Notes under the pieces: generated by a model
The model's input: the letters and a program-made list of their open reading frames with translations, nothing else
Databases searched by the model: none
Told to the model about the DNA's origin: nothing
Shown: piece after piece, positions 1-5,361 of the stretch
Layout: each line of letters begins with the position of its first letter
Numbering within the stretch: position 1 is the first letter of the stretch
Assembly (NCBI GenBank): GCA_015494675.1
Contig: WGAW01000212.1
Location: 1 to 5,649, forward strand
DNA length: 5,649 bases
Direction of reading: 5' to 3'
Source: Hydrogenimonas sp.
GTDB taxonomy: Bacteria; Campylobacterota; Campylobacteria; Campylobacterales; Hydrogenimonadaceae
Translations under genes and position numbers: made by a program

Positions 1-80
1 ACAATCGGTACATACCTGTAACCGAGCTGTTTGAGTTGGTAAAGTCTTTTTAGCTGTAGGGCGTTATAGAGTCTGTTCAT
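1..80 (-). CDS. Partial N-terminus of an unidentified protein (runs off left edge)
   Basis: An open frame on the minus strand begins with ATG at 80-78 and stays open to the window edge, giving 26 codons. The peptide is rich in Leu, Lys and Tyr and includes LQLKRLYQLKQLGYRY, which looks like a basic amphipathic helix. An in-frame TAA at 98-96 makes this ATG the only possible start in the frame. No clear Shine-Dalgarno sequence precedes it. The gene lies about 25 bp beyond the terminator of the superoxide reductase gene on the same strand. The style vaguely recalls the N-terminus of family 4 uracil-DNA glycosylases in this phylum, but that is only an impression and no catalytic motif is inside the window. 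A competing plus-strand frame (3-53) would encode a 16-residue C-terminal tail. Confidence 0.45.
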   Translation of the reverse strand, partial: MNRLYNALQLKRLYQLKQLGYRYVPI

Positions 81-106
81 GAAAGATAGTGTAGATTAAA
101 AGGGGT

Positions 107-139
107 TAAAAAGAGGTTAGGGCGCCAAAAGACGCCCCT
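107..139 (-). terminator. Rho-independent terminator of the superoxide reductase gene
   Basis: Read on the minus strand, GGGCGT (137-132) pairs with GCGCCC (125-120) around a CTTTTG loop. This gives five Watson-Crick pairs and one G-T pair, and a further G-T pair is possible at 138/119. The run TAACCTCTTTTT follows, so a U-rich tract lies about 7 nt past the stem. It starts about 18 nt after the stop codon of the superoxide reductase gene. The same stem read on the plus strand has no T-tract, so it probably acts only on minus-strand transcripts. Confidence 0.7.
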
Positions 140-156
140 ATGACGGTCATACGGGT

Positions 157-549
157 TTACTCGGTAACTTCGACGGTAACCGGCTCGTTCTCCCACAATC
201 CGTGCTTTGTGCAGTACGCCTGCGCTACAAGATTGAGCTTGTTTCCTGTGGGAACGATGTTGAAAGTGACCTCCGCGTGTCCTTTGTGGCCTTCGCCGCC
301 GAGCATTCCGGCGTTGAAAGTGACTTCGCCGAGGAGTGTTTCGCCGTTGAAGAGGCGGATGCTCTCGATGAAGTGGTCGGGATCGTCAGGGTGAGTATAC
401 TCTTTACCCATTACGACTCTTACCGGGAACTTCTCCCCCTTTTTTGCACTGCTCTCACAGTATATGAACGGAGAGTGTCTGTCGATGTAATCTTTTTTAG
501 CTTCTCTCTCCACGGTGTCTATGTCTACATATCGGTTGATCTTTGGCAT
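157..549 (-). CDS. Superoxide reductase (class II, neelaredoxin/desulfoferrodoxin C-terminal type)
   Basis: This 130-residue protein is a non-haem iron superoxide reductase, a cytoplasmic enzyme that reduces superoxide to hydrogen peroxide without making oxygen, usually with electrons from rubredoxin. The square-pyramidal Fe(His)4Cys site is recognisable. His25 lies in DRHSP, His53 in GKEYTHP, His59 in DHFI, and Cys113 and His116 lie in CTKHGLW near the C-terminus. The N-terminal Cys4 desulforedoxin domain of class I enzymes is absent, and the length suits class II. The family's active-site motif is normally Glu-Lys-His-x-Pro; here it is Asp23-Arg24-His25-Ser-Pro27, a conservative double substitution. 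The ATG start is supported by an AAGGAG ribosome-binding site (561-556) at 6 nt. The gene has its own promoter and terminator and is downstream of the sdhABE operon on the same strand. SoxZ-like folds were considered, but the iron ligands decide the call. Confidence 0.9.
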   Translation of the reverse strand: MPKINRYVDIDTVEREAKKDYIDRHSPFIYCESSAKKGEKFPVRVVMGKEYTHPDDPDHFIESIRLFNGETLLGEVTFNAGMLGGEGHKGHAEVTFNIVPTGNKLNLVAQAYCTKHGLWENEPVTVEVTE

Positions 550-555
550 TTTCAG

Positions 556-561
556 CTCCTT
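556..561 (-). promoter_or_regulatory. Shine-Dalgarno site of the superoxide reductase gene
   Basis: AAGGAG on the minus strand lies 6 nt before the ATG at 549-547. It is a strong match to the anti-Shine-Dalgarno sequence and fixes the start codon. Confidence 0.8.
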
Positions 562-572
562 TGAGTTTTTTG

Positions 573-598
573 ATACCCAAATTGTATCATAAGGGTAT
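573..598 (-). promoter_or_regulatory. Candidate superoxide reductase promoter inside a 26-bp inverted repeat (possible operator)
   Basis: On the minus strand TG-A-TACAAT (589-581) is an extended -10 element with one mismatch to TGnTATAAT. It predicts a transcription start near 574 and a leader of about 25 nt. No convincing -35 is seen, which is common in Campylobacterota. The -10 box sits between two perfect 6-bp inverted half-sites, ATACCC (573-578) and GGGTAT (593-598). They are separated by 14 bp, with centres 20 bp apart, close to two helical turns. This arrangement suits a dimeric repressor that would block RNA polymerase. The regulator is not identifiable, and the site does not match a Fur or PerR box that I recognise. 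Confidence 0.5.
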
Positions 599-651
599 TA
601 AAGAAGATAAAATCTGTCTTATTTTCTCTGCGGTTTAAAGATTTTTGAAGC

Positions 652-669
652 TTGCGCCGAAAGGCGCAA
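652..669 (-). terminator. Hairpin at the end of the sdhABE operon, probable terminator
   Basis: TTGCGCC (652-658) and GGCGCAA (663-669) form a perfect 7-bp stem around a 4-nt loop (GAAA on the plus strand, TTTC on the minus strand). It starts 3 nt after the sdhE stop codon. The downstream minus-strand sequence (GCTTCAAAAATCTTT) is only weakly T-rich, so termination may be incomplete or the hairpin may mainly protect the 3' end of the mRNA. The following gene has its own promoter. Confidence 0.55.
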
Positions 670-672
670 ACT

Positions 673-1626
673 TTATACAAAAGTCGGTTCGGAAACGTTG
701 TGCTGTAGTCCCAGCTCCTTCGGATCTATTCCGAGAGCAAGTCCGATAAGCTGCGGTAGATGCAGAATAGGAAGTTTAATATCCCGTCCCATCTCTTTCG
801 CTACGGAGTCCTGCTTTACATCCATATTCAGATGGCATAGAGGGCACGGCGTTACCATCATGTCGGCATCGTTATCTATGGCATCCAGAAGTGCGGTTCC
901 GGTGAGCTTGTGTGCCGTATGGGGAGCCTGCAGATCGGCATGGAATCCGCAGCACTTGTTTTTACTCTCGTAATCTACGCTTTTTCCTCTCAGAGCGTCT
1001 ATTATTCTATCCAGCGAGGTCGGATTGTAGGGGTTCTCACCGCTGTTGTATTTGCTCATCAGCTCTACACTTTCGAAACCCTCTTCTCCGCCGCCTTCAC
1101 CAACATCTCTCTCAACCGCATTGTGCTTTCTGTGGAGGTGACTGGGGCGTATGTTGTGGCAGCCGTAGAATGCGGCGACATTGAAGTCGTCGAGCGGTTT
1201 CACCACCTTATCGGCCAGCTTGTCCAAGCCGTAATCGTCTATGATCGCGTAAAGGAAGTGACGCACCGAGCTCGTCCCCTTATACTCCAGCCCGACCTCC
1301 GCCAGCTTCTCGTTAACCTGCGACTTCAGATCTTCATCGCTGTCGAGACGCTCTTTTGTCATCACCGTGTTGAGTTGGCATGTATTGCATATCGTGACCA
1401 TATCCAGTTCCTGCTTCTCGGCATAGCAGATGTTCCTGGCATTCAGAACGAGTGAAAGGAAATCGTCGAAATCCTGCAGGTGGCTTGCGCCGCAGCAGCT
1501 CGCTTCGTCCAGGAGCACAAGTTCTATATCGAGTTTTTTGGCTACGGCCAAAGTCGACATCAGCAGTTCAGGGGTCGATTCTCTCGCAGTACATCCTGTA
1601 TAGAGTGCATATTTAAGTTTAGCCAT
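673..1626 (-). CDS. sdhE: SdhE/MfrE-type subunit: HdrB-like protein with two CCG domains, quinone-side subunit of non-classical succinate dehydrogenase/fumarate reductase
   Basis: This 317-residue protein belongs to the heterodisulfide reductase subunit B-like family with two cysteine-rich CCG domains. In the type-E succinate dehydrogenases and MfrABE it replaces the cytochrome b anchor and links the iron-sulfur subunit to the quinone pool. Domain 1 has Cys12, Cys44-Cys45-Gly46 and Cys80-x2-Cys83 (CX31CC-X34-CX2C). Domain 2 has Cys156, Cys225-Cys226-Gly227 and Cys261-x2-Cys264. The gap between the first Cys and the CC pair in domain 2 is 68 residues, about 30 longer than in domain 1. It contains a Gly/Glu-rich stretch near residues 176-183. 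In HdrB the CCG motifs bind non-cubane [4Fe-4S] clusters, which is likely here too. No transmembrane helix is evident, so membrane attachment would be through amphipathic surfaces. The ATG follows AGGGGA at 5 nt, overlapping the end of sdhB, with an 11-bp gap. Some annotations of this family call it sdhC, mfrE or a heterodisulfide reductase subunit. Confidence 0.9.
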   Translation of the reverse strand: MAKLKYALYTGCTARESTPELLMSTLAVAKKLDIELVLLDEASCCGASHLQDFDDFLSLVLNARNICYAEKQELDMVTICNTCQLNTVMTKERLDSDEDLKSQVNEKLAEVGLEYKGTSSVRHFLYAIIDDYGLDKLADKVVKPLDDFNVAAFYGCHNIRPSHLHRKHNAVERDVGEGGGEEGFESVELMSKYNSGENPYNPTSLDRIIDALRGKSVDYESKNKCCGFHADLQAPHTAHKLTGTALLDAIDNDADMMVTPCPLCHLNMDVKQDSVAKEMGRDIKLPILHLPQLIGLALGIDPKELGLQHNVSEPTFV

Positions 1627-1637
1627 ATTCGTCCCCT

Positions 1638-2621
1638 TTAAAATTTGACTTTCGACGAGCTCTTGACCAGAGTCTTGATTTCGTCGAGATTTTTTGATTT
1701 AGGCATATTCCAAGGCATTACTATTTTGCCTTTTTTAAACATTGCGATAGCTTCGGGCAGATGTTTCATTACGCCGAGCGTTCCTTCTGAGTACCTTACA
1801 AGCTCTCCCTCGTCCAGAAGTCCGTGCTTGACGATGGAGTGTTTGAAACCCACCGCATGGCGCGTGGCTACATTGTTCTGCGCGAGACCCTCTTCAAAAA
1901 TCTGATTATGCAGCTTTGTGATCTTGCCTATAGGATCGACATCTTTCGGGCAAGCCTCCGCACACTCGAAACACTTTACGCAATCCCATACTCCCGGGCC
2001 CATCTCACGCACCTTCTCCAGTCGCTCACGTTTCGCGTTGTCGCGTACATCCGCATTGAAGCGGTATGCCTTTGCGAACTGGGCGGGTCCGAAGTACTTC
2101 TCGTTTACTTCCACAACGGGGCATGCGTAGTAGCAGTTTCCGCACTGGATGCAGTAGTCGGCCTCGAGCAGCTGTTCAGCCTCGTGCGGAGAGACCTTGA
2201 TCTCCTCTTTAGGGTGTTCGTCTATCTCTGCAACGAGGTAGGGCTTGAGCTTTGCATGCTTGTCCCAGAAATCCTTTTTGTCGATTATCATATCTTTTAC
2301 GACACGTTTTTTGCTCTGCGGCTCCAGAAGAAGCGTGTCGGTTTCAAAAATCTCTACAAGCTCCCAGACATTCTGCTTGCATGAGAGCACCGGCTTGCCG
2401 TTCACCTTGATAGAACAGCTTCCGCAGATTCCGTGTCGGCAGCTCCTGCGGTAGCTGAAACTACCGTCGAACTCCCACTTGATGCGGTTTAGAATGTCAA
2501 GTACAAGTTCATCTTTGCCCACTTCCATCTCGTAAGTCTTAAAGTAGGGCAGAAAGTCGGTCTCCGCGTTGAAACGGAAAGTCTTGAAAGTCAATTTTTT
2601 TGTAATTCGTTCACTGCTCAT
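1638..2621 (-). CDS. sdhB: Succinate dehydrogenase/fumarate reductase iron-sulfur subunit (type E)
   Basis: This 327-residue subunit carries electrons between the flavin of SdhA and SdhE. The N-terminal ferredoxin domain has the [2Fe-2S] ligands Cys61-X4-Cys66-X2-Cys69-X11-Cys81. The C-terminal domain has two ferredoxin-like motifs, Cys157-X2-Cys160-X2-Cys163-X3-Cys167-Pro and Cys214-X2-Cys217-X2-Cys220-X3-Cys224-Pro. Classical SdhB has CX5CX3CP in the second motif and binds a [3Fe-4S] centre. The extra Cys217 here predicts a [4Fe-4S] centre instead, as described for archaeal SdhABEF enzymes. About 100 residues follow the last cysteine, so the protein is longer than the roughly 240-residue classical subunit. 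The start is supported by AAGGA, which overlaps the sdhA stop codon, about 6 nt before the ATG. The gap to sdhA is 9 bp and to sdhE 11 bp, which indicates one operon. The symbols frdB or mfrB are alternatives. Confidence 0.93.
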   Translation of the reverse strand: MSSERITKKLTFKTFRFNAETDFLPYFKTYEMEVGKDELVLDILNRIKWEFDGSFSYRRSCRHGICGSCSIKVNGKPVLSCKQNVWELVEIFETDTLLLEPQSKKRVVKDMIIDKKDFWDKHAKLKPYLVAEIDEHPKEEIKVSPHEAEQLLEADYCIQCGNCYYACPVVEVNEKYFGPAQFAKAYRFNADVRDNAKRERLEKVREMGPGVWDCVKCFECAEACPKDVDPIGKITKLHNQIFEEGLAQNNVATRHAVGFKHSIVKHGLLDEGELVRYSEGTLGVMKHLPEAIAMFKKGKIVMPWNMPKSKNLDEIKTLVKSSSKVKF

Positions 2622-2630
2622 CGCCCATCC

Positions 2631-4349
2631 TTAATATTTTCTCTCTTGCGGCTCGAATTTTCCGAGTACCACATCTGCATACTCTATATCTATCGATCCG
2701 TCTTCGTTCATCGTCGCGAAAGTGTGTTTGAGGAAGTTCTCGTCGTCTCTTTTCGGATAGTCGTCCCTGTAGTGCGCACCGCGGCTCTCTTTGCGCGCTA
2801 TAGCGCCTTCGACGATAAAAGTGGAATAGTCGAGCATATGGCCGAACTCGATGGCCTCCTGCAGATCGGTATTGAATATCTTGCTCTTGTCGTCGATGCG
2901 TATATTTTTATATCGCTCTTTCAGCTCCGCGAGAATGGCCCTCTGCTTCAAAAGAGTCTCTTCGGTTCTGAAGACTCCGGCGTTGGCCATCATGCTCTCC
3001 TGAAGCTCGGCTCTCAGTTTCGGTACAGACTCTGTTCCGTTGTTCTCCATGCAGAACTCGATCTCCGCCAGCATTCTGTCGGCGTCCTCCTCTTTGGCCT
3101 CATGGCACTCGAGTTTGCCGTTTTCCAGATCTTCCACTATATGGGTTCCTACATGGCGTCCGAAAAAGAGCGCTTCAAGCAGCGAGTTGGCACCCAGCCT
3201 GTTGGCTCCGTGAACGCTCACGCATGCGCACTCACCGGCCGCGTAGAACCCTTTTACGATCTCTTCGGGGCTCTTTTTGACATGGCCGTCTATGTCGCAC
3301 GGTATGCCGCCCATAGAGTAGTGTGCGGTCGCCGCGATATAGATGGGTTCTTTTATCATGTCCTGCCCAAGGAACGTGATGGCGAGATCCCTCAGCTCCG
3401 GCAGACGCTCCATGATGAGCTCTTCCCCCAGATGCGTAAGGTCTATCGCCACAGCATCCTTGTTTGGACCCACACCGCGCCCTTCGAGTATCTCCTGTGT
3501 GATTGCACGGCTTACTACGTCGCGAGGTGCCAGCTCCATCTTTTCGGGAGCGTACTTCTCCATGAATCTTTCGCCGAGGCTGTTGTAGAGGCGTCCGCCT
3601 TCACCTCTGGCCGCTTCGGAGATGAGAATTCCGCTGCCGGCGAGTCCGGTCGGGTGGAACTGAACGAACTCCATATCTTCCAGAGGCAGACCGTGGCGCG
3701 CCACTATAGAGAGACCGTCGCCGGTATTGGCGTGCGCGTTCGAGCTGATTTTGAAAGCTCTGGCGTAACCGCCGGTCGCGAACATCGTGGCTTTGGCGTT
3801 GAAGATGGCCGGCTCCAGATCTCTTATATTGTAAGCGACTACACCCTTTACCACACCATCCTCGTAAATGAGATCGGCGACGTACCACTCGTCGAAGAAG
3901 GTGACGTTTTCCCTATCGGCCTGCTCATATATGGTTTGAAGTAGTGTAAGTCCCGTTCGGTCTCTGGCGTAGCAGGCTCTCGGTTTCGACTGACCGCCGA
4001 AAGGACGCTGCGCTATCGTGCCGTCCTCTTTTCGGCTGAAAGCGGCGCCGCTGTTTGCGATCCAGCGGATAGTTTCGGGCGCTTTTGAACACATCAGTTC
4101 AACTGCATCCTGGTCCGCCAGATAGTCGCTTCCTTTGACCGTATCGAACATATGGAGTTCGATATCGTCATCTTCGCTTAGAGCGGCGTTTACACCGCCC
4201 TGTGCCGCTCCGGAGTGGCTTCTTAGCGGGTGCAGTTTCGTCAGTACGGCGACACTTTTACCTGCCCGTTGAAGCTCCCTTGCGGCTGCCAGTCCGGCAA
4301 GTCCGGCACCGACAATCACAACATCGTATTTATGTATCTGTATACTCAT
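2631..4349 (-). CDS. sdhA: Succinate dehydrogenase/fumarate reductase flavoprotein subunit (no Tat signal)
   Basis: This 572-residue subunit interconverts succinate and fumarate at covalently bound FAD. It begins with a dinucleotide-binding fold, GAGLAG at residues 14-19. The SHSGAAQGG motif places His45 as the covalent FAD ligand. Active-site motifs follow: HPTGLAG (232-238), EAARGEGG (245-252), PRDVVSR (275-281) with the likely proton-shuttle Arg281, and AHYSMGGIP around His343. [14 protein letters not shown] near residue 400 is the conserved FAD-binding segment of the family. The frame extends upstream to a TTG at 4391. I prefer ATG at 4349 because AAAGGA (4364-4359) precedes it by 9 nt, the family fold starts right after it, and the TTG lies within the probable -10 region. 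Neither start gives a twin-arginine signal peptide, so the subunit should be cytoplasmic, unlike MfrA. frdA is an alternative name, since the physiological direction is unknown. Confidence 0.95.
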   Translation of the reverse strand: MSIQIHKYDVVIVGAGLAGLAAARELQRAGKSVAVLTKLHPLRSHSGAAQGGVNAALSEDDDIELHMFDTVKGSDYLADQDAVELMCSKAPETIRWIANSGAAFSRKEDGTIAQRPFGGQSKPRACYARDRTGLTLLQTIYEQADRENVTFFDEWYVADLIYEDGVVKGVVAYNIRDLEPAIFNAKATMFATGGYARAFKISSNAHANTGDGLSIVARHGLPLEDMEFVQFHPTGLAGSGILISEAARGEGGRLYNSLGERFMEKYAPEKMELAPRDVVSRAITQEILEGRGVGPNKDAVAIDLTHLGEELIMERLPELRDLAITFLGQDMIKEPIYIAATAHYSMGGIPCDIDGHVKKSPEEIVKGFYAAGECACVSVHGANRLGANSLLEALFFGRHVGTHIVEDLENGKLECHEAKEEDADRMLAEIEFCMENNGTESVPKLRAELQESMMANAGVFRTEETLLKQRAILAELKERYKNIRIDDKSKIFNTDLQEAIEFGHMLDYSTFIVEGAIARKESRGAHYRDDYPKRDDENFLKHTFATMNEDGSIDIEYADVVLGKFEPQERKY

Positions 4350-4358
4350 TGAGACGCA

Positions 4359-4364
4359 TCCTTT
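4359..4364 (-). promoter_or_regulatory. Shine-Dalgarno site that decides the sdhA start
   Basis: AAAGGA on the minus strand lies 9 nt before the ATG at 4349-4347. No comparable site precedes the upstream in-frame TTG at 4391. Confidence 0.7.
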
Positions 4365-4390
4365 GTAATGTGGCATGGGAATATGGGTCA

Positions 4391-4396
4391 ATTATA
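4391..4396 (-). promoter_or_regulatory. Probable -10 box of the sdhABE operon
   Basis: A perfect TATAAT on the minus strand predicts a transcription start near 4384 and a leader of about 35 nt before the preferred sdhA ATG. The upstream 20 bp are AT-rich (AACTTAATTATAG) but have no consensus -35, as is usual for vegetative promoters in Campylobacterota. The 10-bp palindrome AATCATGATT at 4422-4431 is centred about 42 bp upstream of the predicted start, where an activator could bind. Confidence 0.6.
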
Positions 4397-4488
4397 CATA
4401 TCCAACTCTATAATTAAGTTTAATCATGATTGTGATCGGTACGCATATTCGGGCAAGTGTTACCAATGTTTTCAGCCTCGTACAACCC

Positions 4489-4515
4489 TTGGACCCATAT
4501 AGACTCTGATATAAT
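4489..4515 (+). promoter_or_regulatory. thiL promoter with perfect extended -10
   Basis: TG-A-TATAAT at 4507-4515 matches the extended -10 consensus TGnTATAAT exactly. A TTGGAC that could serve as -35 lies at 4489-4494 with a short 15-bp spacer. Only 7 bp separate the -10 box from the preferred thiL ATG, so transcription should begin at or within a base or two of the start codon. Confidence 0.7.
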
Positions 4516-4522
4516 TATCCGC

Positions 4523-5359
4523 ATGAACAAAGAGGACTACTTTATAGAGTGCTTTTCCAAAAGCCCGTTTATCGGAGACGATGCAGCCGTTATAGACGCC
4601 GGAAAGCTTAAAAATCTATGCGTAAGCCAGGACGCCTTTTTTGAAAACGTCCATTTCAGGCGCGACTGGATGAGTCTCTACCAGATCGCCAAAAAAGCGA
4701 TGCTTGTGAACATATCGGACGCTATCGTCATGAATGCGAAACCGCGATACGCCCTTTTGACGGTGGCGATTCCGAAAAACTACTCGAGAAGAGAGCTCAA
4801 AGAGCTCGCACGCGGTTTTCAGGATGCCGCGGACGAATACGGCATTACAATAATAGGAGGAGACACGATAGCCAATATCAAGCTTGATATATCGGTAACC
4901 ATAATGGCCGATTGTAAAAAACCGGTAAGAAGAAGCGGTATGAGAGAGGGGGACCTGCTGGCCTATACCGGAAGGCTTGGAGGAAGCCTGCGGGATCTCA
5001 GACGCCTGTTAAGGGGCGGCAGCGTAAACGAGAGTTCGCGCTTTATAGCTCCGATACTGAGAGATAGGTTCTTTTACGAAGCCGCTTCAAGCATTAGGTG
5101 TGCGATGGATATCTCGGACGGTCTTTTTCACGATCTTGAAAAGCTTCATCGCTCCAACAGGTTAGGTTTCGAGTTTTTCCGCCATATTCCCAAAAGGGTG
5201 GGGTGCAGCGGCGAAGAGTTCGAGATTCTTTTCGCTTTCGATCCCGCCAAAGAGAGCAGGATATTAAACATCGCAAAAAAGACGAGGACACCGATCACCG
5301 TCTTCGCGAGGGCCGTAAGAAAGCCCTATATCGACATCTGCAAAGCGAACCACTTCTGA
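4523..5359 (+). CDS. thiL: Thiamine-monophosphate kinase
   Basis: ThiL phosphorylates thiamine monophosphate with ATP to give thiamine pyrophosphate, the last step of cofactor synthesis in the cytoplasm. The 278-residue protein shows the family motifs in order: GDDAAVI (18-24), a D-x-x-x-E-N-V-H-F segment (37-45), KAMLVNISD (58-66) with metal-binding Asp66, IIGGDT (110-115), MDISDGL (195-201) and CSGEEFEIL (228-236). It is shorter than the E. coli enzyme (about 325 residues) but no core motif is missing. The frame extends upstream to a GTG at 4457. The ATG at 4523 is preferred because the extra 22 residues have no family similarity and the -10 box lies inside that stretch. There is no Shine-Dalgarno sequence, which fits a leaderless mRNA. 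The gene is divergent from sdhA and convergent with the HD-domain gene. Confidence 0.92.
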   Translation: MNKEDYFIECFSKSPFIGDDAAVIDAGKLKNLCVSQDAFFENVHFRRDWMSLYQIAKKAMLVNISDAIVMNAKPRYALLTVAIPKNYSRRELKELARGFQDAADEYGITIIGGDTIANIKLDISVTIMADCKKPVRRSGMREGDLLAYTGRLGGSLRDLRRLLRGGSVNESSRFIAPILRDRFFYEAASSIRCAMDISDGLFHDLEKLHRSNRLGFEFFRHIPKRVGCSGEEFEILFAFDPAKESRILNIAKKTRTPITVFARAVRKPYIDICKANHF

Positions 5360-5361
5360 CT

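Noticed and set aside
157..549. SoxZ-like sulfur-carrier protein
   Set aside because: The length and beta-rich character are similar, but the His25/His53/His59/Cys113/His116 ligand set and CTKHGLW motif are diagnostic of superoxide reductase.
202..564. 120-codon plus-strand frame over the superoxide reductase
   Set aside because: The minus-strand frame has all five iron ligands, a ribosome-binding site and a terminator; the plus-strand frame has none.
910..1455. 181-codon plus-strand frame inside sdhE
   Set aside because: It is antisense to sdhE, which has all the CCG-domain cysteines. The translation has no family features or start signals.
1824..2384. 186-codon plus-strand frame inside sdhB
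   Set aside because: It is antisense to the iron-sulfur subunit with its three complete cysteine motifs; it is a shadow frame.
2646..3944. 432-codon open frame on the plus strand inside sdhA
   Set aside because: It lies wholly antisense to sdhA, whose family motifs are unambiguous, and its translation shows no recognisable domain. The codon bias of sdhA explains the long open antisense frame.
4350..4391. TTG start at 4391 that adds 14 residues to SdhA
   Set aside because: It is a rare start codon without a Shine-Dalgarno sequence and touches the probable -10 box. The ATG at 4349 has a good site and matches where the fold begins.
4457..4522. GTG start that adds 22 residues to ThiL
   Set aside because: The extension includes the perfect extended -10 box and has no resemblance to ThiL N-termini, which begin shortly before the GDDAAVI motif.
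4350..4522. Riboswitch (TPP type) upstream of thiL
   Set aside because: The promoter lies only a few bases before the ATG, leaving no leader for a riboswitch, and no TPP-box sequence was seen in the intergenic region.
5094..5291. 65-codon minus-strand frame inside thiL
   Set aside because: It is antisense to the thiL C-terminal region, which carries the SDGL and GEEFEIL motifs, and has no supporting signals.
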